From Selaginella moellendorffii (taxonomy: Eukaryota; Streptophyta; Lycopodiopsida; Selaginellales; Selaginellaceae), in NCBI RefSeq assembly GCF_000143415.4, contig NW_003314295.1, positions 395,075 through 459,074 on the forward strand: a stretch of DNA of 64,000 nucleotides. The letters are read 5' to 3'. A model generated the notes under the pieces. That model was not told the DNA's origin. It saw only the letters and a list, made by a program, of their open reading frames with translations, and searched no databases. Position 1 is the stretch's first letter; each line of letters begins with the position of its first letter. The position numbers were made by a program, and so were the translations under genes. Shown here in pieces: positions 22,199-33,067 of this stretch.

Positions 22199-22494
22199 TA
22201 ACACCAAGAGTAGGAGGAGTTGTACCATGTGTCGTGAATGCCGCATCAATTGTGTTTGATTGGTCAATTGCAAGCACATAGCATCAAGCAATTGTACCAA
22301 CTGTTGCTCCAAAGTCAAAGGAGGAGATTGCTGATCTGCCATGAAGACGGACAAAGAAAGAGCAAAAGAAGAGAAACAACAAAAAGCGAGAAGGAAATGG
22401 GAGATCTAGACAATACAAAAAGCTAGATCTAAACCAAAATCCCAAATTCAAACATTATTCAAGGACAATCAAAAGTGCCCCTCACCTTCACCAA
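22199..22494 (-). pseudogene. gag 5' part and leader of the gypsy element
   Basis: The gag start reads MADQQSPPLTLEQQLVQLLDAM on the minus strand and runs into the Harbinger-like insertion. The untranslated leader lies between it and the 5' LTR. The bases next to the LTR, TTGGTGAAGG on the element strand, include the TGG expected of a tRNA primer-binding site; which tRNA is unclear. Confidence 0.7.
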
Positions 22495-22670
22495 TGTGAG
22501 TGCTTGGAATATGGAAAAGAAATACAGAAAATATGCATATCAATTAGCCCAAAAACCCTAGCTTATATATAGGAGTGAGTGGTTCGGATTGAAACCAATC
22601 CGACGGCTATCAAAATCCCACTATGCTAATATTAGTATACAACATCATAGCCGTACACTTAGCCCTCACA
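22495..22670 (-). repeat. 5' LTR of the gypsy element
   Basis: This is 176 bp, TGTGAG to CTCACA, followed by the right ACAG target copy (22671-22674). It contains TTATATATAGG, a plausible TATA element when read on the element's opposite strand, so promoter placement is uncertain. Confidence 0.85.
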
Positions 22671-23244
22671 ACAGCAAAAAGAAATATAAGTTTAAACAAG
22701 AAAAATATAAAAGAAATGCTACTTATAATACTTACAGAAATATGGCAATGAATATGTGATTTCGCATGGAAGCATTATATTTTTATACATATGCAAATTT
22801 ATTTTTTTGTTTTGAGTTACATGTAAAAATATTATGCATACAATCACTTTTCAATTGGTATATAAGCAATTAAAATGCCATTGTGTTGTCATGAGATATG
22901 TTATATATGAATGGGGTATAGCAACTCATATTACCATATACACATCATGCCATGTCATTTTAGACAATATGATATCATTGCAATTTAGTAAGGGGTTTTT
23001 TTCTCATTCTTGTGAGTGCGAATTTATAATGAGTTAATTGTGATCATTTCTCTCCTCTCATTTCTGTTAGTTATAATCCATTTTTCATGGTTATTGCTCA
23101 TTTCTCATAACTATAGCTTATTTCTTGCAATTGTGGTTCATTTCTTATAACTTAAAAGTGTTATGCACCTTAATCTATTTATTGCACCTCTCATTTTTTG
23201 TAATCTGTTTGCAATATGACACTTTAACTTAGTGCCACAATAAG

Positions 23245-23406
23245 TGTGATTAATTGGAGTGTAGTGGCAAATGCAATTAATTGGAGTGTAATGGTGAGTG
23301 CAATTGATTGGAGTGTGGTGGCAAGTTTGATCAATTGCAATGTGGTGGTAAGTGCAATAAATTGAAGCACATTAATGAGTTCAATCAATTGGAATATAAA
23401 GGCAAA
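23245..23406. repeat. 27 bp minisatellite, 6 units
   Basis: This is the same minisatellite as at 3990-4151, with different unit substitutions. The minus frame reads as nine-residue repeats of the LQLIALTTT type, produced by the period and not taken as a gene. Confidence 0.75.
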
Positions 23407-23506
23407 ACACTTCTTTAGTTTTTTCTCAATTTTGTAACTCTCTAGCATTCACTTACGTAAAAGTTCCTTCATTTCTTCATTTGTTGTAAAACCATTAACT
23501 TACAAA

Positions 23507-23793
23507 ATGCTTTATTTCGTTAAAGTGGAGCTTTTCATTATCCCACTTATGGTGTGTGGCCACATGCCATTTTTATAACAACAATAAAAAATTGAAGTTT
23601 TAGCTTTATAATTTATAAATTAAAAACTTTTCATATGATTTTGTGTTATAATATTGTGAAATATAAAAAATAAATTAAAAAACTGATAGAAATATTAATA
23701 AATATTAATTAAGTACTAGGAAATGGCATGTGGACACATGCTAATTAATGTCCCACTTTACTGAATAAGTTCCACTTTAACGAAATAAAGCAT
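23507..23793. mobile_element. Foldback MITE, 287 bp
   Basis: The ends are perfect inverted repeats of about 23 bp (ATGCTTTATTTCGTTAAAG). Imperfect pairing extends about 70-80 bp inward, including CACATGCCATTT on both arms. CAAA flanks both sides and occurs once in the uninserted spacer copies, so it is the likely target duplication. The centre is AT-rich and non-coding. The superfamily is not assigned. It is absent from the other spacer copies. Confidence 0.8.
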
Positions 23794-24245
23794 CAAAGTA
23801 TTTTTCATTACCTTTATCAAAGAGAGTGTCTAAAGAGCCTATAATATTTTAAAATTTAACTTGCACATTTGAAAAACATCACCTAAAAACTTAACCCTAT
23901 TGACATGTAAAACCAAAATCTAAGATGGGATGCAAAAAATTATATATATAGCATTATTTTATGAGTCACACACAAGTGTTACAATAATTTAAACACACAT
24001 GTGTTTTATTTTTATATATTTTGCAAATGTGAAAGATAATTTACTAGATTATCTATCCTAGGTACATCTCCTCTCTTTGGAGGTGTACCTCCCCCCAAAA
24101 TACTTCAGAATTTAATAGTGTAAAAATAATAAATGAAAATATATTAAAACTTAAACATTATAATTTAAAAAAAATTAACTAAAACTTTAGAAATAATATA
24201 GTAAATTGTTATTAAATCATCTCTTCTAATAAAAAAGTATGCTTT

Positions 24246-24420
24246 TGTGAGGGCAAAGTGTACAACTACGATGCCATATACTAATATTAGTGTAGTGGGA
24301 TTTTGGTAGCCGTCGGATTGGTTTCAATCCGGACCACTCGCTCTTGTATATAAGATAGGGTTTTTGGGCTAATTGATATGTACATTTCTGTATTCCCTTT
24401 TTATATTCCATGCACTCACA
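24246..24420 (+). repeat. 5' LTR of gypsy fragment
   Basis: This is 175 bp, TGTGAG to CTCACA, reverse-complementary to the LTRs at 18096 and 22495. TTGGTGGAGG follows, the presumed primer-binding side. The LTR begins in spacer sequence at GCTTT. Confidence 0.85.
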
Positions 24421-24649
24421 TTGGTGGAGGTGAAGGGCACTTTTGATTGTCCTTGGGGAGTGCTTGGATTTGGGATTTCAGTTTAGATTTAACTTTTGCA
24501 TCGTCTAGATCTAACTTTTTCCATTTCCTTTCTTTTGTTCTTTCCTTTCAGGATTTTGGTTTAAATCTAGCTTTTTGCATTGTCTAGATCTACCATTTCT
24601 TTCCAGCTTTTTGTCATTTCTCTTCTTTTGCTCTTTCTTTTTTGTTCAT

Positions 24650-25502
24650 CTTCATGGCCGATCAACAATCTCCTCCTTTGACTCTAGAGCAGCAGTTGGT
24701 TCAATTGCTTAATGTTATGCGCTAGCAATTGAATAACCAAACTCAATTGATGGCGGCATTCACGGCACATGGTCTAACTCCTCCTGCTCTTGATGCCAAT
24801 CCTTGTGTTTGGCTGGAGTTCTTTCGTGAGAATCCTAGGGATGATGTGTACCATTGGTTCAATCACTTCACAGTGATTGCCACATATCATTCTTGGGATG
24901 ATGCTCGATGTTTGTGTGAGTTTCCCACGTGTCTCCAAGGGACGGCATTGCAGTGGCACAATGGATTGAGTAGATGCAAAAGCTAGATCTAAACCGAAAT
25001 CCCAAATCCAAGCACTCCCCAAGGACAATCAAAGGTGCACGTGGTCCAACTCCTCCTGCTCTTGATGCCAATCCTCGCGTTCGGCCGGAGTTCTTTCGTG
25101 GGAATCTTGGGGATGATATGTACCATTGGTTCGATCACTTCACAGTGATTGCCATGCCTTCAGACATGCCGACGATTGTGACGATGCTTTCCAACAATTG
25201 CATCGTCTTCGCTAAGGGCCATCTTGAGTCGGTGATGCAATTTGGCGTTCGTTTCCGAAGTCTTTGCTTCGTGTGGAGCCCAATATGTCGGAGCGGATCA
25301 AGCTAGGAATGTTGTGGCTAGCACTTCGTCAAGATCTTGTCGGCCTTGTGCATGCACTTGCTCCTGCCACCCTTGACGATGCTCTTCGCTTAGCACAACG
25401 TTATGAAACATCGCCTCTTCCACTCCTTGTTGCATGTCCTTCAACTCCACTTCCTATAAGTGATGGTCCTGTTCCAATGGAGGTTGATGCTGTTGCTACT
25501 TG
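24650..25502 (+). pseudogene. gag of gypsy fragment, internally rearranged
   Basis: The start MADQQSPPLTLEQQLVQLL is followed by a stop at 24723. The capsid part (DDVYHWFNHFTVIATYHSWDD) then runs to 24970. An inverted leader piece is inserted there, and the stretch from GPTPPALDANP is repeated. A second capsid part (SERIKLGMLWLALRQDL, RYETSPLPLL) ends at 25502. It is inactive. Confidence 0.75.
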
Positions 25503-26181
25503 AGTCCACGGACAAGGGCGAAGACGTGGTTGTGGCCGTGATGTTTGTTGTTAGGCATCTAATGAAGTTGGTCATACTTATCGGCGTTGTTGACGCTTTT
25601 CGAATTGGCGACCTCCATTTCCTGGATGGAGACCTTGGCGTCAGCACCGTCCCGTTGGTGCTGCTGCGGTGGAAGGTTTGGACACCGAGGTGCATCCGGG
25701 AAATGAGGAGTCGCGCGAGTAACAGAGGGACCTTGCGCGAATAAGTCAGTGACCCCTCCATCTTTCTTTCGAGAGTATCATCAAGGGGTTCACTTGGCAC
25801 CAGTTCATCCAGTGTTTACTTTCCAAGCTCGTTTTTATAACAAGAGGTCTTCTATTCTTCTCTCCGTGTTGGTTGATACAGGTTCGAGTTTATCTTCTAT
25901 TGCTCGACCTATTGCCACACGTTGTTGCCTACACTTGCATCGTGTGGCGGATCTAGTTTTCATTCTTTATAGCAACGGCCGTACACATGCATGTGCACGA
26001 GATGAGGCGAACCTGGTTGTGCATGTGGGTGATCTCGAGCTTGAGTTGTAGTCATTATGGGTGGTGCCGAGTCAAGCTTTTAACCTCATTCTTGGTATGG
26101 ATTGGTTGCAGTGTAATCATGCCAAGTGTGATTTTGAGGCTTTTCCCCCTTGTCTCATACTTCTTTATGTTTCATCCATAT
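25503..26181 (+). pseudogene. Aspartic protease region of gypsy fragment
   Basis: After the gag zinc-knuckle area (degraded, frames mixed), the frame at 25749-26051 contains SVLVDTGSSLSSIA, with the DTGS active-site motif of retroviral-type aspartic proteases, then LILGMDWL in a second frame. The protease normally cuts the polyprotein. Stops separate the pieces. Confidence 0.75.
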
Positions 26182-26406
26182 GAGGAAATGCCAGGTTAAG
26201 GATTTTCCTCAGCTCCTCCTTAGACACTTTAACCTTGAGCGATCCAGCCGATTGATTCGGGCAAGCATAGCACGCTCCTACACATGCGCTGGAGCTTGCT
26301 CCCCTGCATCTTGAAGCTCATCCCAAGCTCCTTGGACTCGGCTGCCAACCTCGTCTTTTTGAGCACCAGCACCACCACTGGCTCGTGGCGCTGCTGCTGC
26401 CGCTCT
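26182..26406 (-). pseudogene. B3-gene exon 3 fragment
   Basis: This minus-strand piece of about 225 bp corresponds to 39491-39724 of the intact gene, covering the tail domain and the start of the acidic region. A deletion and a stop are present in the LGSPG/SIVEG area. The B3 domain is missing, so unit 2 has lost its B3 gene except for this scrap. Confidence 0.75.
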
Positions 26407-27060
26407 AGCAGGGAAATCCTTTATTGACTGCTATTGACTGGGCATTGACTGGGCCGTTAGCTCGCCTGCTCTGTGTGATCCTCTTCTTCCTGTGCTTCTT
26501 TTTGAGCAGCAATAAGGAATGCCTGGCTATGGCGGGGATATGCGTGGAGGGGCAATTCCTGTGCACCTTCACAAGCGACTAGGCGTGATGGGACTATTGT
26601 TGTAAGTGCCACTACATCAAAGGCAACAGTGAGATTTGCAAGTAGAAATTCGTTTTTTCCTCTCTTAACCTGTCCTCCACGTCTTCCATAATTCCTAACT
26701 GATGTTCCACATTTCATAATCTCTGTCCCATATCTTAGCAATTGAGTATTGATGTTCTTGATCAAGCCCCCCAAGGTCACTGGAGCCACATTTTCTTTGC
26801 ACCAATAATACGGCATATCTTGGCAACTAACAACGCAGCATCGTTTCCTTCGCTCGTAACATAGCTCTAGCTAGGGCTAAAGGAAGACTCACGGCCATAC
26901 TGAGATGGAACGCCACTAAAGCTCAAACACTAGAACTGGAAAGATCTCTTCATTGCCAGGTATATGAAGTACAAACAACAAAGGTTTCCTGCTCCTAGTT
27001 TTAGTAATGCTTGTGATACAAGATTGTTTTCGATCATCCCCCAAGGGGCTGATTCGACGA
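26407..27060. repeat. Kinase-gene edge, K9 fragment and L' module
   Basis: 26407-26510 matches the 5' flank of the kinase-like genes. 26510-26640 is a diverged K fragment. 26641-27060 is the L' leader. A minus ORF spanning K9 and L' (26457-26816, 119 codons) includes LVACEGAQELPLHAY and QKEAQEEEDHTEQ; it is not conserved elsewhere and no gene is called. The intervening kinase gene is deleted. Confidence 0.5.
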
Positions 27061-27426
27061 TCAGTGGTGAGCTCTCTTGCTCGGTGGCCCGGCTTGTTGT
27101 TGCTGAAACGCCAGTTGCCTTGTGAAGTAGTTCATCTCCTTAGCCAGTTGCCTCCTGTTCGCTTCCTCCTCTTGCTGGAGCGCCAGGGCTACCATCCGTG
27201 TGATTCGGTCGGCATGGGGAGGATCCAACGCCACCTCGTCGTCCATGTAATGGCAGTCCGGCCTGAGCGCCCTCTTGTTGTTGGTCTCGGCCCAGTGATC
27301 ATAGTCCGCGAAGTCGAAGCTATCGTATTGTTTCACCCGGATGCTCCTATTGTTACCAGCCTCGATCGCCAAGTCGTCAATCATGTGCTTGAGCTCAACA
27401 TACCGCTCAACGTCCACCGCCACCAT
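27061..27426 (-). CDS. Family A protein, copy 5
   Basis: This is an uninterrupted 121-residue copy on the minus strand. It has its own changes: KHMIDD, MVALALQQ, EEEANRRQ, EMNYFTRQLAF and a final KRAHH, which weakens the basic motif. A 12 bp deletion lies in the 5' UTR at 27462. It sits downstream of Crinkler-like copy 2. Its nearest relative by these changes is unclear, whereas its flank matches the flank of copy 10. Confidence 0.6.
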   Translation of the reverse strand: MVAVDVERYVELKHMIDDLAIEAGNNRSIRVKQYDSFDFADYDHWAETNNKRALRPDCHYMDDEVALDPPHADRITRMVALALQQEEEANRRQLAKEMNYFTRQLAFQQQQAGPPSKRAHH

Positions 27427-27589
27427 CTCCGATCTGCTTCGCTCGTGAGAAGTTCTTCTGGACTCACTAACCCTATACAAAACAAATGGATATGCCACTT
27501 TTTTGCCAAATATTCTTTCATTATCTTTAAGACAAAAAAAAGGTTTTAACCGGCTTATTGAAATATTTTTAAATTTGTTTTATGGAGCA

Positions 27590-29210
27590 GCGATCTCCAC
27601 AGATTTGAAGAGCTAGGAGCGAGGAACTAGAAATTCGTGGATTCAACCAGAGTTTCAAAGACTTGTTTTGTCCCTGAATTTTTTCCATCTTTCACTGAGC
27701 TCATCGATGGCATCAACTCTCTGCTTTCAGGATTTAATCTCCTCGTCATCCGTCCAAGCATCAATCCCGTCCTCAGTCCAAGTCGTCCAGCAAGAGTTTC
27801 TGCCACCAGCTGGGACGCTCTGCATGTATAGCCCCTGGTAATTAATCCGCTGGAGAAAGCTCCCACGAAAATTCGCCTTGCATGTGCGCGGCTGCGGGGT
27901 TAAAAGGAGACTGCATAAACATGCACACACTTGTCAATTACAAAATCATGCAAGGAGAGTAGGGGAGAAAAACAAGAACAGTACACACACACCGAAACAA
28001 GAAACACCAGGGGAGAAAAAAAAAGTGGCAGCCATGCCTCCAATGATGTCCTCTAGATCTGTAATTGTACATGGCACCTCGATCTCGTGCAGGGCGCTTC
28101 ATCCAAACGCAATTAAAGCAAGCTTTTGCATGCGGTTCAGAACTTCCCTCTCCTCTCTTTCAAATGCTTCCCTGAAGCCCTTGCGTGAGTCGTCGTCCAT
28201 GGGAGGCAGGACAATGGTCATCTGGGGAATAGGCAGATCAAGCCTTTTCCACGAATGCCTGCCAGTCTTCGTAACCTTTGGCTGACCGTCTTCAATCACG
28301 TAGTCCCTCAAACCCATGAAACTCCCCGCTTGCTTGATGCTTAACTCCTGGATTATAATTTATCATGTTCACAAGCTCCCCATTCCCCAGCACATCCCTG
28401 TATCGCCTCTTGAACGCTTTTAACAGCTCCGAAGGCTTTTAGGCATCCATATGGAAAGTCACAAACTGGGCCTCATCCATTGTCCTCTCAGCGGCATCAG
28501 CACCATTCCGGGATGGACTTGCGAAGAGGACCCTCCTTCCTCGTGTGGCTCTATATCCTTGAAAGCTATCGTCCACAAGGAGCCAAGTCCCTGCTAAGCT
28601 CAACAGGTCTGTCGGAACTTTAGATCTCTCCGCCCAGCGAGATGATGATGAAGACCCTGGCATCCACAAACAGTTGCACTAAAATGTATCTCCAGCTAGT
28701 TCCGCATCGCTGAGGAGCTCGCGAACGAAGTACCAGATGCAGCACGACTTCCTATCCCCGGATTACCGGAGATGTGCGCGAAGATGCTGTGGCCGTGTCT
28801 CAGCTGACGATAGATCTTCTCGTAAGACTTGCGAACGAGGATGTCGGCATGGTTGGCTGTGAGCTCGGCTATGACGGCAGGGAGCCTCAGAAATCCTTCC
28901 GCATCCCAACCCCTGCACAGGTGCGAGCGGGTGTCCGGGGGGAAAGTCTTGTCCTTGGCAAAAGGGACTGCATAAACAAGCACACACTTGTCAAAGTTAC
29001 AAATCATGGAAGAGCAGAGGAAACATACACACAACGAAAACAAAAAGACTGTACCTCGAATGATATGCTCTGCCCCGGCGTCGAACTTGACACGGTTTAA
29101 GCCATCGTCCACGCTCATCCGGCTTCTTGTAAAAGAAGCTTAGGGCGCCAGCCGTAAGAACCTCTCCGACCCGCACTTTGCCATTCTTTAGACAGAACTT
29201 GAGCTTGTAA
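27590..29210 (-). pseudogene. Crinkler-like P-loop NTPase, copy 2 (degenerate)
   Basis: This is almost identical to copy 4 at an offset of 25043 bp, and close to copy 1. It shows the same exon order and the same 1 bp deletion at the Walker A lysine (28741-28770). The LLVDDSFQGYR segment follows, and GLRDYVIEDGQPKV leads to MTIVLPPMDDD and FREAFERE. The tail (27600-27870) contains RVDAINELSE-type and QVFETLVESTNF sequence with stops. It is inactive as read. Confidence 0.6.
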
Positions 29211-29414
29211 CTTGGCTCCTCACTCCTGAGCTCTTCAAATCGGTGGAGAGCATAAAACAAATTTAGTAAACCGGTTAAGTTGCTGAAAACCTTTATCTTA
29301 AAGATGGTGAAACAATATTTGGCGAAAAACGTAGTATATCCGTTTGTTTCGTATAGGGTTTGTGCTTGTAAAAGGGAAACTAGAAGAACTTCTCACGAGC
29401 AGAGCAGATCGGAG
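29211..29414. other. Junction between Crinkler-like copy 2 and family A copy 6
   Basis: The Crinkler first exon (minus) breaks at about 29205. It is followed at once by the last 50 bp of the plus-strand tail (SNRWRA/FKSVESIKQI region) and the 5' UTR of family A. The roughly 1 kb of flank and tail present in sister units (54.25-55.3 kb) is deleted here. Confidence 0.6.
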
Positions 29415-29780
29415 ATGGTGGCGGTGGACGTTGAGCGGTATGTTGAGCTCAAGCGCATGATCGACGACTTGGCGATTGAGGCTGGTAACAATAGGAGCAT
29501 CCGGGTGAAACAATACAATAGCTTCGACTTCGCGGGCTATGATCACTGGGCCGAGACCAACAACAAGAGGGCGCTCAGGCCGGACTGCCATTACATGGAG
29601 GACGAGGTGGCGTTGGATCCTCCCCATGCCGACCGGATCACGCGGATGGTGGCCGTGGCGCTCCAGCAAGAGGAGGAAGACAACAGGAGGCAACTGGCTA
29701 AGGAGGTGAACCACTTCACAAGGCAACTGGCGTTTCAGCAACAACAAGCCGGGCCACCGAGCAAGAGAGCTCGCCACTGA
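29415..29780 (+). CDS. Family A protein, copy 6
   Basis: This is an uninterrupted 121-residue copy. It shares FAGYDHW and RQLAFQQQQ with copy 11, of which it is the duplicate; it alone has QYNSFDF. The upstream open frame (from 29280) begins MLKTFILKMVKQYL and may be 5' UTR. The C-terminal PPSKRARH is intact. The Kozak context is GAGATGG. Confidence 0.6.
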   Translation: MVAVDVERYVELKRMIDDLAIEAGNNRSIRVKQYNSFDFAGYDHWAETNNKRALRPDCHYMEDEVALDPPHADRITRMVAVALQQEEEDNRRQLAKEVNHFTRQLAFQQQQAGPPSKRARH

Positions 29781-30103
29781 TCGTTGAATCATCCCCTGGA
29801 GGGATGATCGAAAACAATCTTGTATCACAAGCTCCAACAAACGTGTGAGCAAAGCAAGCTCCTACCAAGGAGGACAAACTTTTGTTGTTTGTACTTCATA
29901 TATCTGGCAATGAAGAGATCTTTCCAGTTCTATGAGCTTTAGTGGCGTTCCATCTCCAGAATATGGCTGTGAGTCCCTTCCTTTAGCTAATAAGCCCTAG
30001 CTAGAGCTACATTACGAGCGAAGGAGTTATTAGCTGCCAGGGTATGCCGTATTATTGGTGCAAAGATAATGTGTACAAGTGCTCCAGTAACATTAATACT
30101 CAA
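29781..30103. repeat. Leader module L, truncated by a CACTA insertion
   Basis: This is the family A downstream region, ending at CAA (30101-30103), where CACTA-type DNA begins. Small deletions are present relative to 55839-56187 (for example the TGATCAAGA segment). No gene is seen. Confidence 0.6.
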
Positions 30104-30944
30104 TTCACAACTACACAAAAGCATTAGAATGACGTGTTTTTCCAACCAAAATTTTGTGTTTGCTGGAAATTTAAGTTGTAATTTTAACCTACTTGCTATC
30201 AACTTAAATGTTAGTAGCAAATTGGCTTTAGTTACAAATTTTAAATTGCAATGTCTGATAGCATTCATAGTTACTCAGATTTAAGTTGGAAATTATAGTT
30301 GTTCTTTACAACTAAAATAGAAATCATAACTTTTACATATTCTTTAAAATTAGATAAGCTCATATATGTTGCTAATTAGAGTTGCAATTTACAATTTTTA
30401 ACATGCAACTAAAATGTAAGTTCTTAAGGTTTGTAGTTGCAAAATTTTTAGTCACAAATTTCAATAATATTTAGTTTATGCTTTTTGTTTAGAATTTAGG
30501 AATGAAAGTTGCATGTTGGTATTTAAGATGTAGAGGAAATCAAATTTGCCTCATACAAATTATCATAGATTATATTCATCTTTATGGTAGACATCCTTCA
30601 GCACGCATGATTTCTAATAAAAGATATTCAAGGGATTAGATTATGCAGATCTACTACTTCAGCAAAATAAAATTTTTAAAATTGGTGAAATTTTTGTTAA
30701 TAGAGGTGGCAATGACAATATTAAGGATGAGATTATTTTTCAGAATGGTTACATGGATATGAAGATAATTTATTACCTATTTATGAAGGGGCTAGTGCTT
30801 CTATTTTGTCAGCTTGTTTAAGTTATTCCTAAAATATCAAACCAAGCAACAGATTATTTTGTAACCTAATTAATTTTTATTTATTATTTAGTATTAAATT
30901 TTTCATTATTTGGATGAAGGCTCTTCAAACAAATATTACCTACA
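30104..30944 (+). mobile_element. CACTA transposon fragment
   Basis: The first 840 bp match CACTA-type DNA at 56188-57060, starting with a CACAACTAC end. AT-rich subterminal sequence follows, with repeated motifs around AGTTGCAA and its complement, then degraded coding DNA. It stops at ACCTACAAATA, where a gypsy fragment begins. The transposase portion recognised in the other copy is missing. Confidence 0.6.
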
Positions 30945-30952
30945 AATATAGT

Positions 30953-31177
30953 TTATATATGAAGTAGTTCAAGTATGTATGAACCATGTAGATATGCATA
31001 AAATTTCTCGAAACCCCAAACTGCTGCTAAATAATCTTTCTCCGTCGTGGAGTAGTTCACCTTTGCTGGTTGTAATGTACAGCTTATAGATGCAATGGGA
31101 TGATGTTGACCAGGCACACTCGGGCTTTCTTGCATCAACACACCTCCAAGACCAATATCATAAGCATCTACGCACAA
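30953..31177 (-). pseudogene. RNase H of gypsy fragment
   Basis: The 74-codon frame has CVDAYDIGLGGVLMQ and NYSTTEKDYLAAVWG, the hallmark sequence of the Ty3/gypsy RNase H domain. The normal role is degrading the RNA strand during reverse transcription. It is truncated at the element's left edge. Confidence 0.8.
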
Positions 31178-31186
31178 AATAAAAGG

Positions 31187-32040
31187 TCAAGTGTAGTCAG
31201 GATATGCCAAAACCGGAGGAGTCATCAACAATTCTTTGAGATCCACAAACGCCCGCTCACAATCTGAAGACCAAATGAAAAATGACGTTGATGACTTCAG
31301 CAACGCTTGCAACGGTGCAATGCGATCAGAAAGATGATTCACAAAACAATCGAAATACTGCACCTTGCCCAAGAAGCGCTGCACATCATTCACACACTTC
31401 GGAGTAGAGAACTTTAGAACAGCCACAAGTTTGTCAGGATCAACTTGCAAACCCTCATGAGAAATACGATACCCAAGATAAATCGTGTTCTTGGACCTAA
31501 ACACGCATTTCAACCGCTTCAACTTTAAACTAACATTCCGTAGTTAATCCAACACTTTACACACATCACGAATGTGCTCCTCCTACGTCCCCTCCGAGTG
31601 AATCAAGACATCATCAATGAAGTCAACAATCACCTCTAGCATATCACAAAGAATTTCATCCATCATCCGCTGGAAAGTTGTTGAAGCATTGTTCAAAGCA
31701 AACGGCATCACTAAGAACTCATACAAACCAAATGGTGTACGAAAACCAGTCTTAGGAATATCTTCTTCGGCCATCGGTACTTGCCAGTACCCAGAAGCAA
31801 GATCTAGCTTGGTGAGCTAACGACTTCACCCCAGACGATCCAAGAGATCAGCAGTGTGAGGAAGAGGGTACACATCTGGGATCGTCACTTCATTTCATGG
31901 ACGATAGTGGATGCAGAAACGAATACTCCCATCAGGCTTCGTCACAAGATGAGGTTCATATGCCCAAAGACTCCGCGACTTCTAAATAACACCCTTCTCC
32001 AACATCTCCTTGACGTTTACACGTCCTTGGGTGACCGACG
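31187..32040 (-). pseudogene. Reverse transcriptase of gypsy fragment
   Basis: Motifs in order on the minus strand are VYPLPHTADLLDRL, TPFGLYEFLVMPFAL, VDFIDDVLIHS (F-I-D-D again), YLGYRISHEGLQVDP and the C-terminal VQRFLGKVQYF. Stops separate the parts. Both family members have FIDD at the active site, so it is a family trait and not a private mutation. Confidence 0.8.
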
Positions 32041-32384
32041 ACAAACAGGAACCTTAATTGGATGAGCATCCCCGGTTGAAATCGGATGACGTGTGGCAAT
32101 CTTGGCCCCAGACGATAGGTCAAATTCAAAGAGATCAGAATACTCCTTCATAAGTCAGTCAACCACTGCAACACAAAGACTGTCGGAGGGATTGAAAAAG
32201 GGAAGAGTAGAACAAGATAAAAACATAGGAGAAAAGAATGGAGGAATAAAAGTAATGAAAGCAAAAGTATAAGTAAAGGGACAAAAAGGTACAGAAGTGA
32301 GAGGAATGGATAAAACATAAAGAAGTATGAGATAAGGGGGAGAAGCCTCAAAGTCAGACTTGGCATGATTGCATTGCAACCAAT

Positions 32385-32666
32385 CTATACCAAGAATGAG
32401 GTCAAAAACTTGACTTGGCACCACTCGTAATGACTACAACTCAAGCTCGAGACACACACAACCAGGTTTGCCTCATCCCATGCACATGCATGTGTATGGC
32501 CGTTGCCATAAAGAATGAAAACTAGTTTCGCTGCACGACGCAAGTGTAGACGGCAACGTGTGGTAACAGGTCGAGCAATAGAAGATAAACTCGAACCTAT
32601 ATCAACTAATACGGAGAGAATAATAGAAGACCTCTTGTTATAAAAACAAGTTTGGAAAGTAAACAC
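32385..32666 (-). pseudogene. Aspartic protease of gypsy fragment
   Basis: The 93-codon frame contains LVDIGSSLSSIA. The active-site Thr of DTGS is changed to Ile, so it should be inactive. Gag end and zinc-knuckle remains lie just upstream (32680-33050). Confidence 0.75.
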
Positions 32667-33067
32667 TGGATGAACTGGTGCCGAGCAAACCCCTTAATGA
32701 TACTCCCGAAAGAAAGATGAAGGGGTCATTAACTTATTCGCGCAAAGTCCCTCAATTACTCACGCGACTCCTTATTTCCCGAATGCATCTCAGTGTTCAA
32801 ACCTTCAACTGCAGCAGCACTAACAGGATGTTGCTGACGCCAAGGTCTCCACCTAGGAAATGGAGGTCGCCAATCCAGAAAATGCTGACAGCGCTAATAA
32901 GTATGACCAACTTCATCACACACCTAGTAGTGAATATCACGGCCATGACCACGTCCTCGCCCTTGTCCTTAGACTCGAGCAATAACAGCATCAACCTCCA
33001 TTAAAACAGGACCATCATCCATAGGAAGGGGAGTTGAAGGACGGGTAGCGAGAAGTGGAAGAGGTGA

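Larger units (their letters stand above)
18096..22670 (-). mobile_element. Ty3/gypsy LTR retrotransposon, 4575 bp, minus strand
   Basis: This is a complete-ended but defective element with 175 and 176 bp LTRs (TGTGAG...CTCACA), flanked by a 4 bp ACAG target-site duplication. The empty site is seen in spacer copies at about 3416 and 49555. Coding order on the minus strand is gag, reverse transcriptase, RNase H, integrase, the Ty3/gypsy order. A purine-rich tract lies next to the left (3') LTR. The body is short because the protease and the start of reverse transcriptase are deleted, and every gene has stops. A Harbinger-like element interrupts gag. Confidence 0.9.
22675..24245. repeat. Second part of spacer T2
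   Basis: This continues the AT-rich spacer interrupted at 18095, aligned with 3420-4710. It holds a 6-unit minisatellite and a 287 bp MITE. It ends at a gypsy LTR (24246) where the B3 gene would otherwise be approached. No gene is seen. Confidence 0.7.
24246..26181 (+). mobile_element. Ty3/gypsy fragment (5' LTR, gag, protease), plus strand
   Basis: This is a 5' fragment of the same gypsy family in the opposite orientation. The LTR (24246-24420) is followed by leader, gag and protease; it breaks off at about 26181 where B3-gene tail sequence begins. Reverse transcriptase, integrase and the 3' LTR are missing. Inside gag is a scrambled inverted copy of the leader (24973-25037). Confidence 0.85.
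30945..33067 (-). mobile_element. Ty3/gypsy fragment (gag 3' end to RNase H), minus strand
   Basis: This internal fragment has no LTRs. Minus-strand order is gag end (about 33050-32720), protease (32666-32385), RT (about 32000-31187) and RNase H (31177-30953). It is the only copy with the protease-RT connection, so it documents what the element at 18096 lost. It is flanked by CACTA DNA on the left and PPR DNA on the right, replacing DNA present at 57060-59000 in the sister block. Confidence 0.85.

Noticed and set aside
23224-23448. ORF with nine-residue repeats over the minisatellite
   Set aside because: Produced by the 27 bp period; not conserved as a frame in the other spacers.
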